Below are positions 8,356-17,085 of a stretch of DNA of 64,000 nt, piece by piece. The stretch's first letter is position 1; each line of letters starts with the position of its first letter. A program made the position numbers and the translations under genes. Source of the DNA: Streptomyces aurantiogriseus (GTDB lineage: Bacteria > Actinomycetota > Actinomycetes > Streptomycetales > Streptomycetaceae); the NCBI RefSeq assembly GCF_014649375.1, contig NZ_BMSX01000006.1:339703-403702 (forward strand). Reading direction: 5' to 3'. A model generated the notes under the pieces. That model saw only the letters and a program-made list of their open reading frames with translations. It did no database searches and was not told the origin of the DNA.

Positions 8356-9411
8356 TCACGCCAGGCCGGCGAGCTCCAGGGCCTGCGCACCGGCCCGCAG
8401 CGAGGCGAGGCGCTCGTCGAGGGTGAAGCCGGCGGGGGCGAGGCTCAGGGTCGTGACTCCGGCCGCCGCGTACTGCCGCATCCGGTCCGCGATGCGGTCC
8501 ACGGACCCGAGCAGCGTCGTCCTGTCGATCAGCTCGTGCGGGACGGCGGCGGCGGCGCCCTGCTTGTCGCCGGACAGGTACTTGTCCTGGATCTCGGCGG
8601 CCTCCTTCTCGTATCCCATGCGCCGGGCGAGCTGGTTGTAGAAGTTCTGCTTGCTGCTGCCCATGCCGCCGACGTACAGCGCGGTGTACGGGCGGAAGGT
8701 GTCGGCGAGTTGCTCGACGTCCTTGTCGGCGCCGACGGCCAGCGGCAGCGTCGGGCAGACGTCGAAGCCGTCCAGCGTCTTGCCGGCCTTCTCGCGCCCC
8801 GCGCGCAGGTGCTTGATCGTGGTGTCCTCGAGGTGGTCGGCGGACGGGAAGATCAGCAGGGCGCCGTCGGCGATCTCACCGGTCTGCTCCAGGTTCTTGG
8901 GCCCGATGGCGGCGATGTACAGCGGGATGTGCTCGCGCTGCGGATGCACGGTCAGCTTGATCGGCTTGCCCGGACCGCCCGGCAGCGGCAGCGTCCAGTG
9001 CTCGCCCTCGTACGACAGCCGCTCCCGGGTCATCGCCTTGCGGACGATCTCCACGTACTCACGGGTGCGGGACAGCGGCTTGTCGAACTTGACGCCGTAC
9101 CAGCCCTCGGAGACCTGCGGGCCGGAGACACCGAGGCCGAGGCGGAAGCGGCCGCCGGAGAGCGAGTCGAGGGTGGCGGCGGTCATCGCGGTCATCGCGG
9201 GCTGGCGCGCCGGGATCTGGAAGATGGCGGAGCCGACGTCGATGCGCTCGGTCTGGGCGGCGACCCACGAGAGCACGGTGGCCGCGTCCGAGCCGTAGGC
9301 CTCGGCGGCCCAGCACACGGCGTACCCGAGCCGGTCGGCCTCCTGGGCCACGGCCAGGTTGTCCGCGTCCATTCCGGCACCCCAGTAGCCGAGGTTGATC
9401 CCGAGCTGCAT
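8356..9411 (-). CDS. LLM class F420-dependent oxidoreductase
   Basis: A 351-aa TIM-barrel protein of the luciferase-like monooxygenase superfamily, F420-type. It starts 'MQLGINLGYWGAGMDADNLA', followed by 'RIDVGSAIFQIPARQPAMTAM' and 'LSGGRFRLGLGVSGPQVSEGWYG', typical of the G6PD/methylene-H4MPT reductase-like branch of actinobacteria. The natural substrate is unknown. AAGGGG (complement of 9418-9423) is the ribosome site and a perfect 14-bp palindrome lies directly upstream at 9424-9437, so a repressor probably controls it. Confidence 0.88.
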   Translation of the reverse strand: MQLGINLGYWGAGMDADNLAVAQEADRLGYAVCWAAEAYGSDAATVLSWVAAQTERIDVGSAIFQIPARQPAMTAMTAATLDSLSGGRFRLGLGVSGPQVSEGWYGVKFDKPLSRTREYVEIVRKAMTRERLSYEGEHWTLPLPGGPGKPIKLTVHPQREHIPLYIAAIGPKNLEQTGEIADGALLIFPSADHLEDTTIKHLRAGREKAGKTLDGFDVCPTLPLAVGADKDVEQLADTFRPYTALYVGGMGSSKQNFYNQLARRMGYEKEAAEIQDKYLSGDKQGAAAAVPHELIDRTTLLGSVDRIADRMRQYAAAGVTTLSLAPAGFTLDERLASLRAGAQALELAGLA

Positions 9412-9423
9412 GGCCGATTCCCC

Positions 9424-9437
9424 TTACTGATCAGTAA
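9424..9437. promoter_or_regulatory. Perfect palindrome TTACTGATCAGTAA, probable repressor operator
   Basis: A 14-bp perfect palindrome 12 bases before the ATG of the LLM oxidoreductase gene, directly abutting its ribosome site. Its form is that of a TetR-family operator. No TetR gene is adjacent. Confidence 0.6.
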
Positions 9438-9634
9438 CGACGCTGTCGCCCCGACCTTAGCGCGGGGGTCCGGGGCCTGGGAGGGCGATGTGGTGAGCGT
9501 CGCGCGGATCGGGGCGGAGTGTGCGACCTGCGGGCAACGGGGCCCGGGGGGGCAGGGATGCGAGGGTGACGCGCGGAGATTCGGTTATCCACAGGCAACC
9601 CACGGCCCAGTTCTGGCCAGTAATCTCGGCGTCC

Positions 9635-10621
9635 ATGGAGCAGAGGCATCTCGGCCGCACCGGCCTGCGTGTGTCCCGCATCGGGCTCGGCACCCTGACC
9701 TGGGGCCGCGACACCGACGAGCATGACGCCGCGGACCTCTTGAAGACGTTCTGGGAGGCGGGCGGCACCCTCGTCGACACGGCGGACGTGTACGGCGACG
9801 GGGAGGCCGAGTACCTGCTGGGACGGCTCATAGAAGGCCTGGTTCCGCGCCGGGATCTGATCATCTCGACGAAGGCGGGCAGTGTGCCCGACCCGGACCG
9901 CCGCTTCGACGGCTCACGCGGGCACCTCCTCGCCGCCCTCGACGCCTCGCTCACCCGGCTCGGCACGGACCATGTCGACGTGTGGCACGTGCACGCCTTC
10001 GACCCGGACACCCCGCTGGAGGAGACCCTCCAGGCCCTCGACATCGCGGTCGCCAGTGGCCGCGCCCGCTACGCCGGCGTCTCCAACTTCTGCGGCTGGC
10101 AGCTCGCCAAGGCCGCCACCTGGCAGCTCGCCGCGCCGGGCACGCGCACCCGGCTGGCCAGTACGCAGATGGAGTACTCGCTGCTGCAGCGCGGTGTGGA
10201 GCGCGAGGTGCTGCCCGCCGCGCTGGACCTGGGCATCGGTCTGCTGCCCTCCTCCCCGCTGGGCCGGGGCGTCCTCACCGGCAAGTACCGGGGCGACGCC
10301 CTGCCCCCGGACTCCCGCGGCGCCTCGGAGCACTTCGCGCCCTTCGTCGAGCCGTACCTCGACGACACCGCGAGCAGCATCGTGGACGCGGTGACGACCG
10401 CGGCGGACGGGCTCGCGGTGACCCCGCTCCAGGTCGCCCTCGCCTGGGTCCGCGACCGGCCCGGCGTGACCGCCCCGATCGTCGGCGCGCGCACCGCGCA
10501 GCAGCTCACGGCGGCATTGTCAGTGGAGGCCCTTAGTCTTCCTGACGAGATCTGCCGGGCGCTCGACGACGTGTCGGCGCCCGTGCACCGCTATCCCGAT
10601 CACGACTGGAGCACCCTGTGA
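9635..10621 (+). CDS. Aldo/keto reductase
   Basis: A 328-aa NADPH-dependent aldo/keto reductase with (beta/alpha)8 fold. It starts 'MEQRHLGRTGLRVSRIGLGT'; the catalytic tetrad is visible as Asp in 'LVDTADVYGDGEAE' (D-x4-Y), Lys in 'ISTKAG' and His in 'VDVWHVHAFD'. The C-terminal cofactor region is 'PIVGARTAQQL'. Substrate not predictable. No ribosome site precedes ATG 9635, while TAATCT at 9621-9626 suits a -10 box eight bases upstream, so the transcript may be leaderless. The stop overlaps the next gene's GTG by 4 nt (GTGA), implying coupling. Confidence 0.9.
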   Translation: MEQRHLGRTGLRVSRIGLGTLTWGRDTDEHDAADLLKTFWEAGGTLVDTADVYGDGEAEYLLGRLIEGLVPRRDLIISTKAGSVPDPDRRFDGSRGHLLAALDASLTRLGTDHVDVWHVHAFDPDTPLEETLQALDIAVASGRARYAGVSNFCGWQLAKAATWQLAAPGTRTRLASTQMEYSLLQRGVEREVLPAALDLGIGLLPSSPLGRGVLTGKYRGDALPPDSRGASEHFAPFVEPYLDDTASSIVDAVTTAADGLAVTPLQVALAWVRDRPGVTAPIVGARTAQQLTAALSVEALSLPDEICRALDDVSAPVHRYPDHDWSTL

Positions 10622-13134
10622 GCACGGAGCCGGAGACCACGGAGAACCCCGCCCCGGGGACACCGGACGCCGCCTCCCTGACGGACGCCGCCCCTGCCGC
10701 GCGGGCTGCGGCGGACTCGGCCCCTGCGGACTCGGGAGACGCTGAGAGCTCGGCGGCCGCCGCGGGCTCGGGGGCCACCGCGGACCCAGAAGGTGCCGCA
10801 AGCTCGGAAGCGGGGGCGAACCCGGCGGCTGCGGCGGACTCGGCAGCCGCCGCGGGCTCGGGGATCGCCGCGGGCTCGGAGCAGGCGGGTTCGAGTGCCG
10901 AGGGCTCGGGGGCGACAGCGGAGTCGGAGGCTGCGGCGGACTCGGGGGGCGCCACGGGCTCAGACGCTGCCGCGGCGGAAGCCGCAGCGGAATCGGCGGC
11001 TACGGCGGACTCGGCAGCCGCGGTGGGCTCGGAGGCCGCCGCGGGCTCCGAAGAGGCGGACTCCGCGAGCGGCGACAGCGGGGGCGAGGGCGCTGCCCAG
11101 CTCTCCGAGGCGCAGGCCGAGCTCGCCGCTCAGAAGCTGGAGCGGGAGCGGATCGAGCGGCGCAAGGCCGAGAAGAAGGCGCCCGTCGAGGCAGGGGCCA
11201 AGCTCAGTGGGAAGGCCGCCGACCTGCTCGCGGCCGTCCGGGCCGTGGAGGGTGGCCAGAAGCCCCCTGCAACCGTCTTCGCCGAGGCCGAGCCGGCCCC
11301 TCGCCGCCCGGCCCCGGAGCCGGTACGCCGCCCGCAGCCGGTGGCCGCCGAATCCGCTGCGGCCGCTGCGCCGGGCCCGGCCCCGCAGACCGTCGACGCC
11401 GTACGGCGTGTGCTGACCGGCGGTGGCGCTCCCGAGGGGCTGGCACCGCAGGTCGCCGCAGTGCTCGGTGAGGGCGCCGAGGACGTCCTGGCCGAGGACC
11501 CCTGGCAGCTGCTCCGCGTCCCCGGCGTACGCCCCGAGCAGGCCGACGGCTTCGCGCGGGCGCTGCTGGGCGCGGAGTGCGCCCCGGACGACGAGCGGCG
11601 GGGCCGCGCGGTGACGGTGTGGCTGCTGGAGCAGGCGGCCCTGGCCGGGCACACCGCCCTGGAATTGCCGACGCTGACGGCCGCGCTGGCCCAGCGGGGC
11701 GTGCCGGACGCGGACGCGGCCGTGCAGAGCACGCTCGCGGAAGGCGAGGCCCTTGTCTTCCAGGACGCCCTGGAGGAGCCCGGCGCACCCGCCACGGCGA
11801 GCAGCTCCGGGCAGTCCGAGGAGGACGACGAGGAGACAGACCGCCCCGTCCGGGTCCTGGTCGGTCTGGAGCGGTACGCGCTCGCGGAGGAGAGCCTCGC
11901 CGACGGACTGGCCCGGGTGGTCAACTCCCTGCCCAAGGAGACCTCCCCGCAGTGGGAGCCGGCCGCGGCCTCGGCGTCGGGCAGCGCGGCCGAGCTGATC
12001 CGCGCGGTCGCGGGGCACGGCCTGGTGCTGCACTCCGGCGGCGAGGCCGCTCGCGCCGAACCGGCGGCCCTGCTCACCGCCGCCCGCGCCCTCGGCCTGC
12101 GCACCGTCGCCGCCTGCCACACACCGGACGGACGGCGCCGGCTCGCGGCACTCCTGGACGCGGCGGACGAGGGGGACGGCGCCGTCGTCACCCTCCCCGG
12201 CCTCCTCTCCGGCGCCGAGGGCCCCGGCCGCGACGCCGACGGCGCCCTGGATCTCGACCTGCTGATCCTGCTGGACGCGCCGCAACTCGACGTGGAGACC
12301 GCCGCGATGGTGGTGGAGTCGCTCCCGGACGGAGCCCGGCTGGTGCTGAGCGGTGACCCGGCGCTGCTGTGGTCGGCGGGCCCCGGCCGTGTCTTCGCCG
12401 ACCTGCTCGCCGCACGCGTGTGCCCGCAGGTCGCCTCGCGCACGCCCGATCCGGGACCTCTGGGCGAGCTGGTCTCCGGGGTCGGCATCGGCGAGCTGAA
12501 CCAGGTGGACGCGCCCGGCAAGGAGATCGTGATCGTGCCGGTGCGGGACGCGGGTGAGGCTGTACACCGGACCGTGCAGCTCGTCGCGGACTCGGTGCCG
12601 CGGGCCTTCGGCATCGCCCCCGAGCAGACGGTGGTGATCACCCCGGGCCACGGCGGCGCGGCCGGCACGCGCGCGCTGAACGCCGCTCTCAAGGAACGCC
12701 TCAACCCCGGCCCCGGCCGCTTCGGCGGCTTCGACCCCGGCGACCGCATCGCCTACTCCCCCGCCCCGGGCCGTACGGTGCCGGGCCGGGTGGTGAAGGC
12801 CGACGCGGAGGGGCTGCATCTGTCCTGTGCGGGCGCGCCCGTGGTCGTACCGCGCGAGCGGGTGGAGCAGACCGTGCGGCACGGGTGGGCGCTGACCGCG
12901 CATCAGGCGGTGGGCGCCCGGTGGCCCGCGGCGGTCGTGGTGCTCCCCGGCGACGCCGCGCAGGCCCTTTCCCGCCCGTGGGTCTACACGGCCTTCGGCC
13001 GGGCGGAGCGCCATCTGTCCGTGGTCCACGGTGTCGAGCAGGCCCTGCCGAGAGCGGTCGCCGAGGTCCCGGCGAAGCCCCGGACGACCCGGCTGCCCGT
13101 CCTGCTGCGCACCCAGGTGCCGGCGGCGGGCTGA
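10618..13134 (+). CDS. Degenerate RecD2-like helicase with low-complexity N-terminus
   Basis: An 838-aa protein. Residues 1-160 are an Ala/Ser/Gly/Glu repeat tract. From ~260 it follows RecD2: a helix-hairpin-helix segment ('AEDPWQLLRVPGVRPEQADGF'), then a two-lobe P-loop layout. The key residues are lost: the Walker A place (~468-480) reads 'GLVLHSGGEAAR' with no GKT, and Walker B reads 'LLILLDAPQLD' instead of DE. 'LVLSGDPALLWSAGPGRVFADL' and the C-terminal 'ALTAHQAVG...VYTAFGRAE' still match RecD motifs. It cannot be an ordinary ATPase; a structural or DNA-binding role is inferred. It is coupled to the aldo/keto reductase gene. Confidence 0.75.
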   Translation: MSTEPETTENPAPGTPDAASLTDAAPAARAAADSAPADSGDAESSAAAAGSGATADPEGAASSEAGANPAAAADSAAAAGSGIAAGSEQAGSSAEGSGATAESEAAADSGGATGSDAAAAEAAAESAATADSAAAVGSEAAAGSEEADSASGDSGGEGAAQLSEAQAELAAQKLERERIERRKAEKKAPVEAGAKLSGKAADLLAAVRAVEGGQKPPATVFAEAEPAPRRPAPEPVRRPQPVAAESAAAAAPGPAPQTVDAVRRVLTGGGAPEGLAPQVAAVLGEGAEDVLAEDPWQLLRVPGVRPEQADGFARALLGAECAPDDERRGRAVTVWLLEQAALAGHTALELPTLTAALAQRGVPDADAAVQSTLAEGEALVFQDALEEPGAPATASSSGQSEEDDEETDRPVRVLVGLERYALAEESLADGLARVVNSLPKETSPQWEPAAASASGSAAELIRAVAGHGLVLHSGGEAARAEPAALLTAARALGLRTVAACHTPDGRRRLAALLDAADEGDGAVVTLPGLLSGAEGPGRDADGALDLDLLILLDAPQLDVETAAMVVESLPDGARLVLSGDPALLWSAGPGRVFADLLAARVCPQVASRTPDPGPLGELVSGVGIGELNQVDAPGKEIVIVPVRDAGEAVHRTVQLVADSVPRAFGIAPEQTVVITPGHGGAAGTRALNAALKERLNPGPGRFGGFDPGDRIAYSPAPGRTVPGRVVKADAEGLHLSCAGAPVVVPRERVEQTVRHGWALTAHQAVGARWPAAVVVLPGDAAQALSRPWVYTAFGRAERHLSVVHGVEQALPRAVAEVPAKPRTTRLPVLLRTQVPAAG
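10700..11080 (+). repeat. Low-complexity Ala/Ser/Gly/Glu coding repeat
   Basis: Imperfect short repeats of GCG-GCC-GCG-GGC-TCG type encode alternating AAxSG, AAAGSG and ADSA blocks in the first 160 codons of the RecD-like gene. Likely unstable in length between strains. Confidence 0.7.
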
Positions 13135-13149
13135 CGGACGGGAGAACGG

Positions 13150-13194
13150 GACGGCGGCGGTGACGGAGGGGGCCCCTCCGTCACCGCCGCCGTC
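13150..13194. terminator. Long hairpin terminator between convergent genes
   Basis: A 22-base arm starting GACGGCGGCGGTGACGG is followed, after one base, by its exact complement ending GTC, giving a very stable hairpin. It lies between the RecD-like gene and the acidic hypothetical gene, which converge. Confidence 0.8.
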
Positions 13195-13212
13195 GAGACG
13201 GGCGGGCCCGGG

Positions 13213-13935
13213 CTACCGGTCCACGCGGTCCACGTCCAGCGGCTCCAGGTCCTCGTCCTCCTCCAGGTCGGCGTCGAGATCGTCCTCGACCCCGTCCTCC
13301 CCGTCCTCGACGTCGTCGATGTCCTCGATGTCCTCGTCGAACACCGAGCTGACGTCGAAGCGGCAGACCACCCGCTGCAAGTCGAGCTGCTCGAAGGGCG
13401 TCTCCAGCCATTCGCCCGGATCGGCCGGTTCGTCGGCGGCCAGGACCCACAACGTGGAGTCGCCCTCCTCCAGACCGAACTCCTTGTGCCGGGAGGCGAT
13501 TTCATCCGGTTCGAACTCGCCGAACAGCAGGCCCAGGGCACCGTGGATCGTGCCGGAGGCCTCCGCGTCCGTACCGTCCTCGAACTCCGCCGCCTCGACC
13601 CGCTGCGCCTGCGCCAGCAGCCGCTGCGGCTCCACCACGGCGTAGTCGCGGCGGATCAGCACACTCAGCGCGTTCGGTTCCTCGGGGCCCGCGTACGGCG
13701 GCAGCGAGTCCTCCGCACCGGGGATCTCGAAGGGGGTGACCTCGTCGTAGCGGTCGTAGAGCAGTTCGTCGTACGCCTCCGCGGCTGCGGCCAGCTGGTT
13801 GAACGCCTCGTAGACGGCCGGGTCGTCCTCCCCCGTCCTGCGTTCGACCGCGGCCAGGTGGCGGTCGAGCGCGGTCTTGACCGCCTGGGCGGCGGCGCGT
13901 ACCTCGGCAGCGGTGGGCTGCGCAGCATCAGACAT
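13213..13935 (-). CDS. Conserved hypothetical acidic protein
   Basis: A 240-aa protein I do not recognise beyond being conserved in Streptomyces. The N-terminal third is helical ('AAEVRAAAQAVKTALDRHLAAVERRTGEDDP'), the middle has 'YDRYDEVTPFEIPGAEDSLPPY', and the last ~45 residues are almost only Asp and Glu with scattered Val and Leu. No signal or membrane segment. Start: ATG 13935 ('MSDAAQ'), 47 bases from the divergent DUF5703 gene; a longer frame to 14046 would run into that gene. No clear ribosome site, so translation may be leaderless. Confidence 0.75.
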   Translation of the reverse strand: MSDAAQPTAAEVRAAAQAVKTALDRHLAAVERRTGEDDPAVYEAFNQLAAAAEAYDELLYDRYDEVTPFEIPGAEDSLPPYAGPEEPNALSVLIRRDYAVVEPQRLLAQAQRVEAAEFEDGTDAEASGTIHGALGLLFGEFEPDEIASRHKEFGLEEGDSTLWVLAADEPADPGEWLETPFEQLDLQRVVCRFDVSSVFDEDIEDIDDVEDGEDGVEDDLDADLEEDEDLEPLDVDRVDR

Positions 13936-13982
13936 AGTGCAGACGCTATCCGTACCGGGCCCCAGCCCGCACAATAGATGCG

Positions 13983-14171
13983 ATGCCGGAATACGAATTT
14001 GTCGACGTGTACGTACCGCGCGGGGTATCCCGCAAGGAGGCGACACGTCTGCTGACGGACCATGCCGAGTACGGAAACTGGGAGTTGCATCGTCTGAGTC
14101 TGCTGCGCGACGGCAGCCGCAGGGTGCGGTTGCGGCGGCGGATCATCCGCCAGGTGCGAGCCACGTGGTGA
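13983..14171 (+). CDS. DUF5703 family small protein
   Basis: A 62-aa basic protein ('MPEYEFVDVYVPRGVSRKEA' to 'RRRIIRQVRATW'), a small family nearly invariant among Streptomyces. The first half resembles a beta-alpha unit and the C-terminal half is Arg-rich, which could bind nucleic acid or a partner; function unknown. It is divergent from the acidic hypothetical gene, with which it shares a 47-bp promoter region. A strong terminator follows at 14191. Confidence 0.85.
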   Translation: MPEYEFVDVYVPRGVSRKEATRLLTDHAEYGNWELHRLSLLRDGSRRVRLRRRIIRQVRATW

Positions 14172-14190
14172 GCTGAGACAGCGGACAGGA

Positions 14191-14218
14191 AGTGGGCCCC
14201 GCCGAGACGGGGCCCACT
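14191..14218 (+). terminator. Terminator of the DUF5703 gene
   Basis: AGTGGGCCCCG / CGGGGCCCACT, an 11-bp perfect stem with a 6-nt loop, 20 bases after the stop. Confidence 0.8.
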
Positions 14219-14225
14219 CCGTTGT

Positions 14226-14255
14226 GTGCGGCGCACCGGGGCTGTGGCGCCGCAC
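14226..14255. terminator. Second hairpin, between DUF5703 and chpC
   Basis: GTGCGGCGC (14226-14234) pairs with GCGCCGCAC (14247-14255), followed by TTTG on the plus strand. It may back up the previous terminator or end chpC transcription. Confidence 0.5.
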
Positions 14256-14301
14256 TTTGATCACATGTGCCCTGCGGTAAGGGACTTGGTCCTTCAGCGG
14301 A

Positions 14302-15144
14302 CTAGGCCGAGGGCCGCGCCTTGCGGTAGAGCACGGCTCCCGCGAGCAGCGCGCCCGCACCGGCCGTCAGGGCGACGCCCATCGGCAGCTCGCTGCCCGT
14401 GGCCGCGAGCTGAGCGGTGGTGGCCCGGACGGGCTGGCGGGCGGTCGAGGCACCGGCCGGCGTCACATGGTCCGCGGTGGACGACGCCCCCTGGGCCCGG
14501 GACGGGCCGGAGTCGCCCGACGTGCCGGGGCCCTGGTTGCCGGGCCGGCCCGGCGTCTCCTGGCCGCCGCCCGGGGTGGTGCCGGGCTGCGTTCCCGAGC
14601 CGCTGTCGTTGGTGCAGTCGTTGCCCGTGGCCGGGTTGAGGACGCCGCCGACGTCGACGCTGTTGCCGCAGACGTTCACCGGCACGTGGACGGGCACCTG
14701 GACGTGGTTGCCCGAGGCGACACCGGGCGAACCGGCGGTGGACCCGCCCGCGTGCGCGCCCCCGGAGCTTCCGTGCGCACCGGAGCCGCCGCCGGCGCTG
14801 TCGTCGTCGCCGTATCCGCCGCCGGGGCCCTGGTCGTCCCCGTAGCCACCGCCGGCGCCGTCCTCGTCGCCGTACCCGCCGCCCGGCGTACCACTGCCAT
14901 CGCTGTCGTTGGCACATGCGTTGCCGACCGCCGGGTTGAGGACGCCGATGACGTCGACGGTGTTGCCGCAGACGTTCACCGGCACGTCCACCGGCACCTG
15001 CACCGTGTTGCCGGACAGGACGCCCGGGGAGTGTGAGGCGGACCCGCTCGCGCCGGAGGCGGCGTGGGCGTAGCCGCCGGCGGCTGCGATCACCCCCGTG
15101 GCCGCAGCCACGGTCATGAGGCTTTTGCGGGTGACGTGTCGCAT
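14302..15144 (-). CDS. chpC: Long chaplin with two chaplin domains and sortase sorting signal
   Basis: A 280-aa cell-wall-anchored hydrophobic protein of aerial hyphae and spores. Order: Sec signal peptide (1-~28), chaplin domain 1 ('SPGVLSGNTVQVPVDVPVNVCGNTVDVIGVLNPAVGNAC'-like, shortened here by eye), a Gly/Tyr/Asp-rich spacer with three GGGYGD repeats, chaplin domain 2 with the same two Cys spacing, a Pro/Gly/Thr wall spacer, and a C-terminal LAATG sorting motif, membrane helix and basic tail (RKARPSA). Chaplins assemble into amyloid-like films that lower surface tension; long ones are anchored by class E sortases. Its pairing with a short chaplin just upstream matches the chpC-chpH arrangement of S. 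coelicolor. Confidence 0.93.
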   Translation of the reverse strand: MRHVTRKSLMTVAAATGVIAAAGGYAHAASGASGSASHSPGVLSGNTVQVPVDVPVNVCGNTVDVIGVLNPAVGNACANDSDGSGTPGGGYGDEDGAGGGYGDDQGPGGGYGDDDSAGGGSGAHGSSGGAHAGGSTAGSPGVASGNHVQVPVHVPVNVCGNSVDVGGVLNPATGNDCTNDSGSGTQPGTTPGGGQETPGRPGNQGPGTSGDSGPSRAQGASSTADHVTPAGASTARQPVRATTAQLAATGSELPMGVALTAGAGALLAGAVLYRKARPSA

Positions 15145-15280
15145 TACTGAATCCCTGCTTTCGATTCTTGTTCCCGAACGTCTCGCATGATTCCAGCTTC
15201 TGGAGTCGTTCGAGTCTTCGCTTTCTTCGGCTTTTCCTTCGACTTTTTGCGCGACCTTCCGGCTCTGCGCGAAAAGACCG

Positions 15281-15319
15281 GTCGGCCCCGGAGCGCATGG
15301 CGCGCGCTCCGGGGCCGAC
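15281..15319 (-). terminator. Terminator of chpH
   Basis: GTCGGCCCCGGAGCGC (15281-15296) and GCGCTCCGGGGCCGAC (15304-15319) give a perfect 16-bp stem with a 7-nt loop just after the chpH stop, so chpH and chpC are probably transcribed mainly as separate units. Confidence 0.82.
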
Positions 15320-15348
15320 GGTGTGGACGACCCCTCAGCGGGTTGACG

Positions 15349-15582
15349 TCACTTGTTGATGCAGGTGTTGCCGAAGGCGGGGTTCAGCAGCCCGATCACG
15401 GAGACCGTGTTGCCGCAGGCGTTCACCGGGATGTGCACGGGCACCTGGACCACGTTGCCGGAAGCGACACCCGGGGAGTGCACGGCGGCACCGTGGGCAC
15501 CCGAGTCGGCGACGGCCATGCCCGCGCCCGCGAGAACCAGACCACCAGTGGCAGCGGCAGCGGCGACGACCTTCTTGATCAC
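15349..15582 (-). CDS. chpH: Short chaplin
   Basis: A 77-aa secreted surface protein: signal peptide (1-~26, 'KKVVAAAAATGGLVLAGAG'), then one chaplin domain with two Cys ('VNACGNTV' and 'FGNTCINK') and no sorting signal, as in ChpD-H. It self-assembles into surface-active fibrils on aerial hyphae and spores. GTG start at 15582 has an excellent ribosome site, AAGGAGGAAAT. The ~170 bp upstream is unusually AT-rich for this genome and should hold a developmentally controlled promoter; I could not single out boxes. Confidence 0.94.
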   Translation of the reverse strand: MIKKVVAAAAATGGLVLAGAGMAVADSGAHGAAVHSPGVASGNVVQVPVHIPVNACGNTVSVIGLLNPAFGNTCINK

Positions 15583-15756
15583 TATTTCCTCCTTGTTGGC
15601 AAAGCGATCCTGATTAGCGGATCACACCACCAGTAACGAGGAGGGAGTAATCGGGCTACGAGCTTATGGTCGCATTCACTCTTCCCAGTCACGTCCGCAC
15701 ACGCTGGCGAATATTGGAGTTTCGTTTCCTTGGGCGAATTCAGGACATGCTGCCCA

Positions 15757-17085
15757 TCAGGACGCGTCGATGAAGCGGTCGAGCACCCGTACCCCGAACT
15801 GCAGCCCGTCCACCGGCACCCGCTCGTCGACACCGTGGAACATCCCGGCGAAGTCCAGCTCCGGCGGCAGCTTCAGCGGGGCGAAGCCGAAGCCGCGGAT
15901 GCCGAGGTCGTCGAAGGACTTGGCGTCCGTCCCGCCGGAGAGCATGTAGGGGACGGCCTTGGCGGTCGGGTCCTCGGCGAGCAGCGCGGACTGCATCGCC
16001 TCCACCAGCGCCCCGTCGAAGGAGGTCTCCAGGGCCTTGTCGGAGTGCACGTCCTCGCGCCGCACCTTCGGACCGAGGATCCGGTCGAGGTCGGCGAGGA
16101 ACTCCTCCTCGTGCCCCGGCAGGAAGCGCCCGTCGACGTGCGCGGTGGCCTCGCCCGGGATGACGTTGACCTTGTACCCGGCGCCCAGCTGGGTCGGGTT
16201 GGCGGTGTTGCTCAGGGTCGCGCCGATCAGCTTGGCGATACCGCCGAGGCGGGCGAGCGTCGACTCCATGTCCTCGGGGTCCAGCTCGGTGCCGAGCGCG
16301 TCGCCGAGCTCGTCGAGGAAGGCCCGGGTCGTCTTGGTGACCCGTACCGGGAACGTGTGCCGGCCGAGCCGGGCGACGGCCTCGGACAGCTCGGTGATCG
16401 CGTTGTCCCGGTGGATCATCGAGCCGTGCCCGGCGGTGCCGGCGACGGTCAGCTTCATCCAGTGCATGCCCTTCTCGGCCGTCTGGATCAGATAGAGCCG
16501 CCGCTGCTCGCTCACCGTGAACGAGAAGCCGCCCACCTCGCTGATCGCCTCGGTGACGCCCTCGAAGAGGTCGGGGTGGTTGTCGACCAGATACCGGGCG
16601 CCGTACAGACCGCCCGCCTCCTCGTCGGCGAGGAACGCGAGCACGATGTCGCGCGGCGGCCTGCGCCCGGAGCGCAGCCGGTCACGGACGACCGCGAGGG
16701 TCATCGCGTCCATGTCCTTCATGTCGACGGCGCCCCGGCCCCACACACAGCCGTCGGCGACCTCGCCCGAGAAGGGGTCGTGGGTCCAGTCGGCCGCGTT
16801 GGCCGGTACGACGTCGAGGTGGCCGTGGATGAGCAGCGCGGGCCGGGACGGGTCCTCGCCCTCGATGCGGGCCACCGTGGAGGCGCGGCCCGGGTGCGAC
16901 TCGAAGATCTTCGGCTCCAGCCCCACCTCGGCGAGCTTCTCGGCGACGTACTCGGCCGCCTTGCGCTCACCCGGACCCGAGTGGTCGCCGTAGTTGCTGG
17001 TGTCGAACCGGATCAGCTCGCGGCAGAGGTCCACGACCTCGTCCTCGCCGGTGACGCCCCTGGCCGTGTCGTCCGTCGCGCTCAC
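15757..17085 (-). CDS. M20 family metallopeptidase (dipeptidase-like)
   Basis: A 442-aa zinc peptidase of the M20/M25/M40 family. Metal and catalytic sites visible: 'LLIHGHLDVVPANAADWTHDPF' (His, catalytic Asp), 'WGRGAVDMKDMDA' (bridging Asp), 'FLADEEAGGLYG' (catalytic Glu pair) and a His near the end in 'GMFHGVDERVP'. A dimerisation domain lies around 195-320. No signal peptide, so cytoplasmic; likely acts on dipeptides or N-acyl amino acids. GTG 17085 is preceded by GGGAGGAA. Upstream on the opposite strand is tRNA-Leu. Confidence 0.9.
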   Translation of the reverse strand: MSATDDTARGVTGEDEVVDLCRELIRFDTSNYGDHSGPGERKAAEYVAEKLAEVGLEPKIFESHPGRASTVARIEGEDPSRPALLIHGHLDVVPANAADWTHDPFSGEVADGCVWGRGAVDMKDMDAMTLAVVRDRLRSGRRPPRDIVLAFLADEEAGGLYGARYLVDNHPDLFEGVTEAISEVGGFSFTVSEQRRLYLIQTAEKGMHWMKLTVAGTAGHGSMIHRDNAITELSEAVARLGRHTFPVRVTKTTRAFLDELGDALGTELDPEDMESTLARLGGIAKLIGATLSNTANPTQLGAGYKVNVIPGEATAHVDGRFLPGHEEEFLADLDRILGPKVRREDVHSDKALETSFDGALVEAMQSALLAEDPTAKAVPYMLSGGTDAKSFDDLGIRGFGFAPLKLPPELDFAGMFHGVDERVPVDGLQFGVRVLDRFIDAS

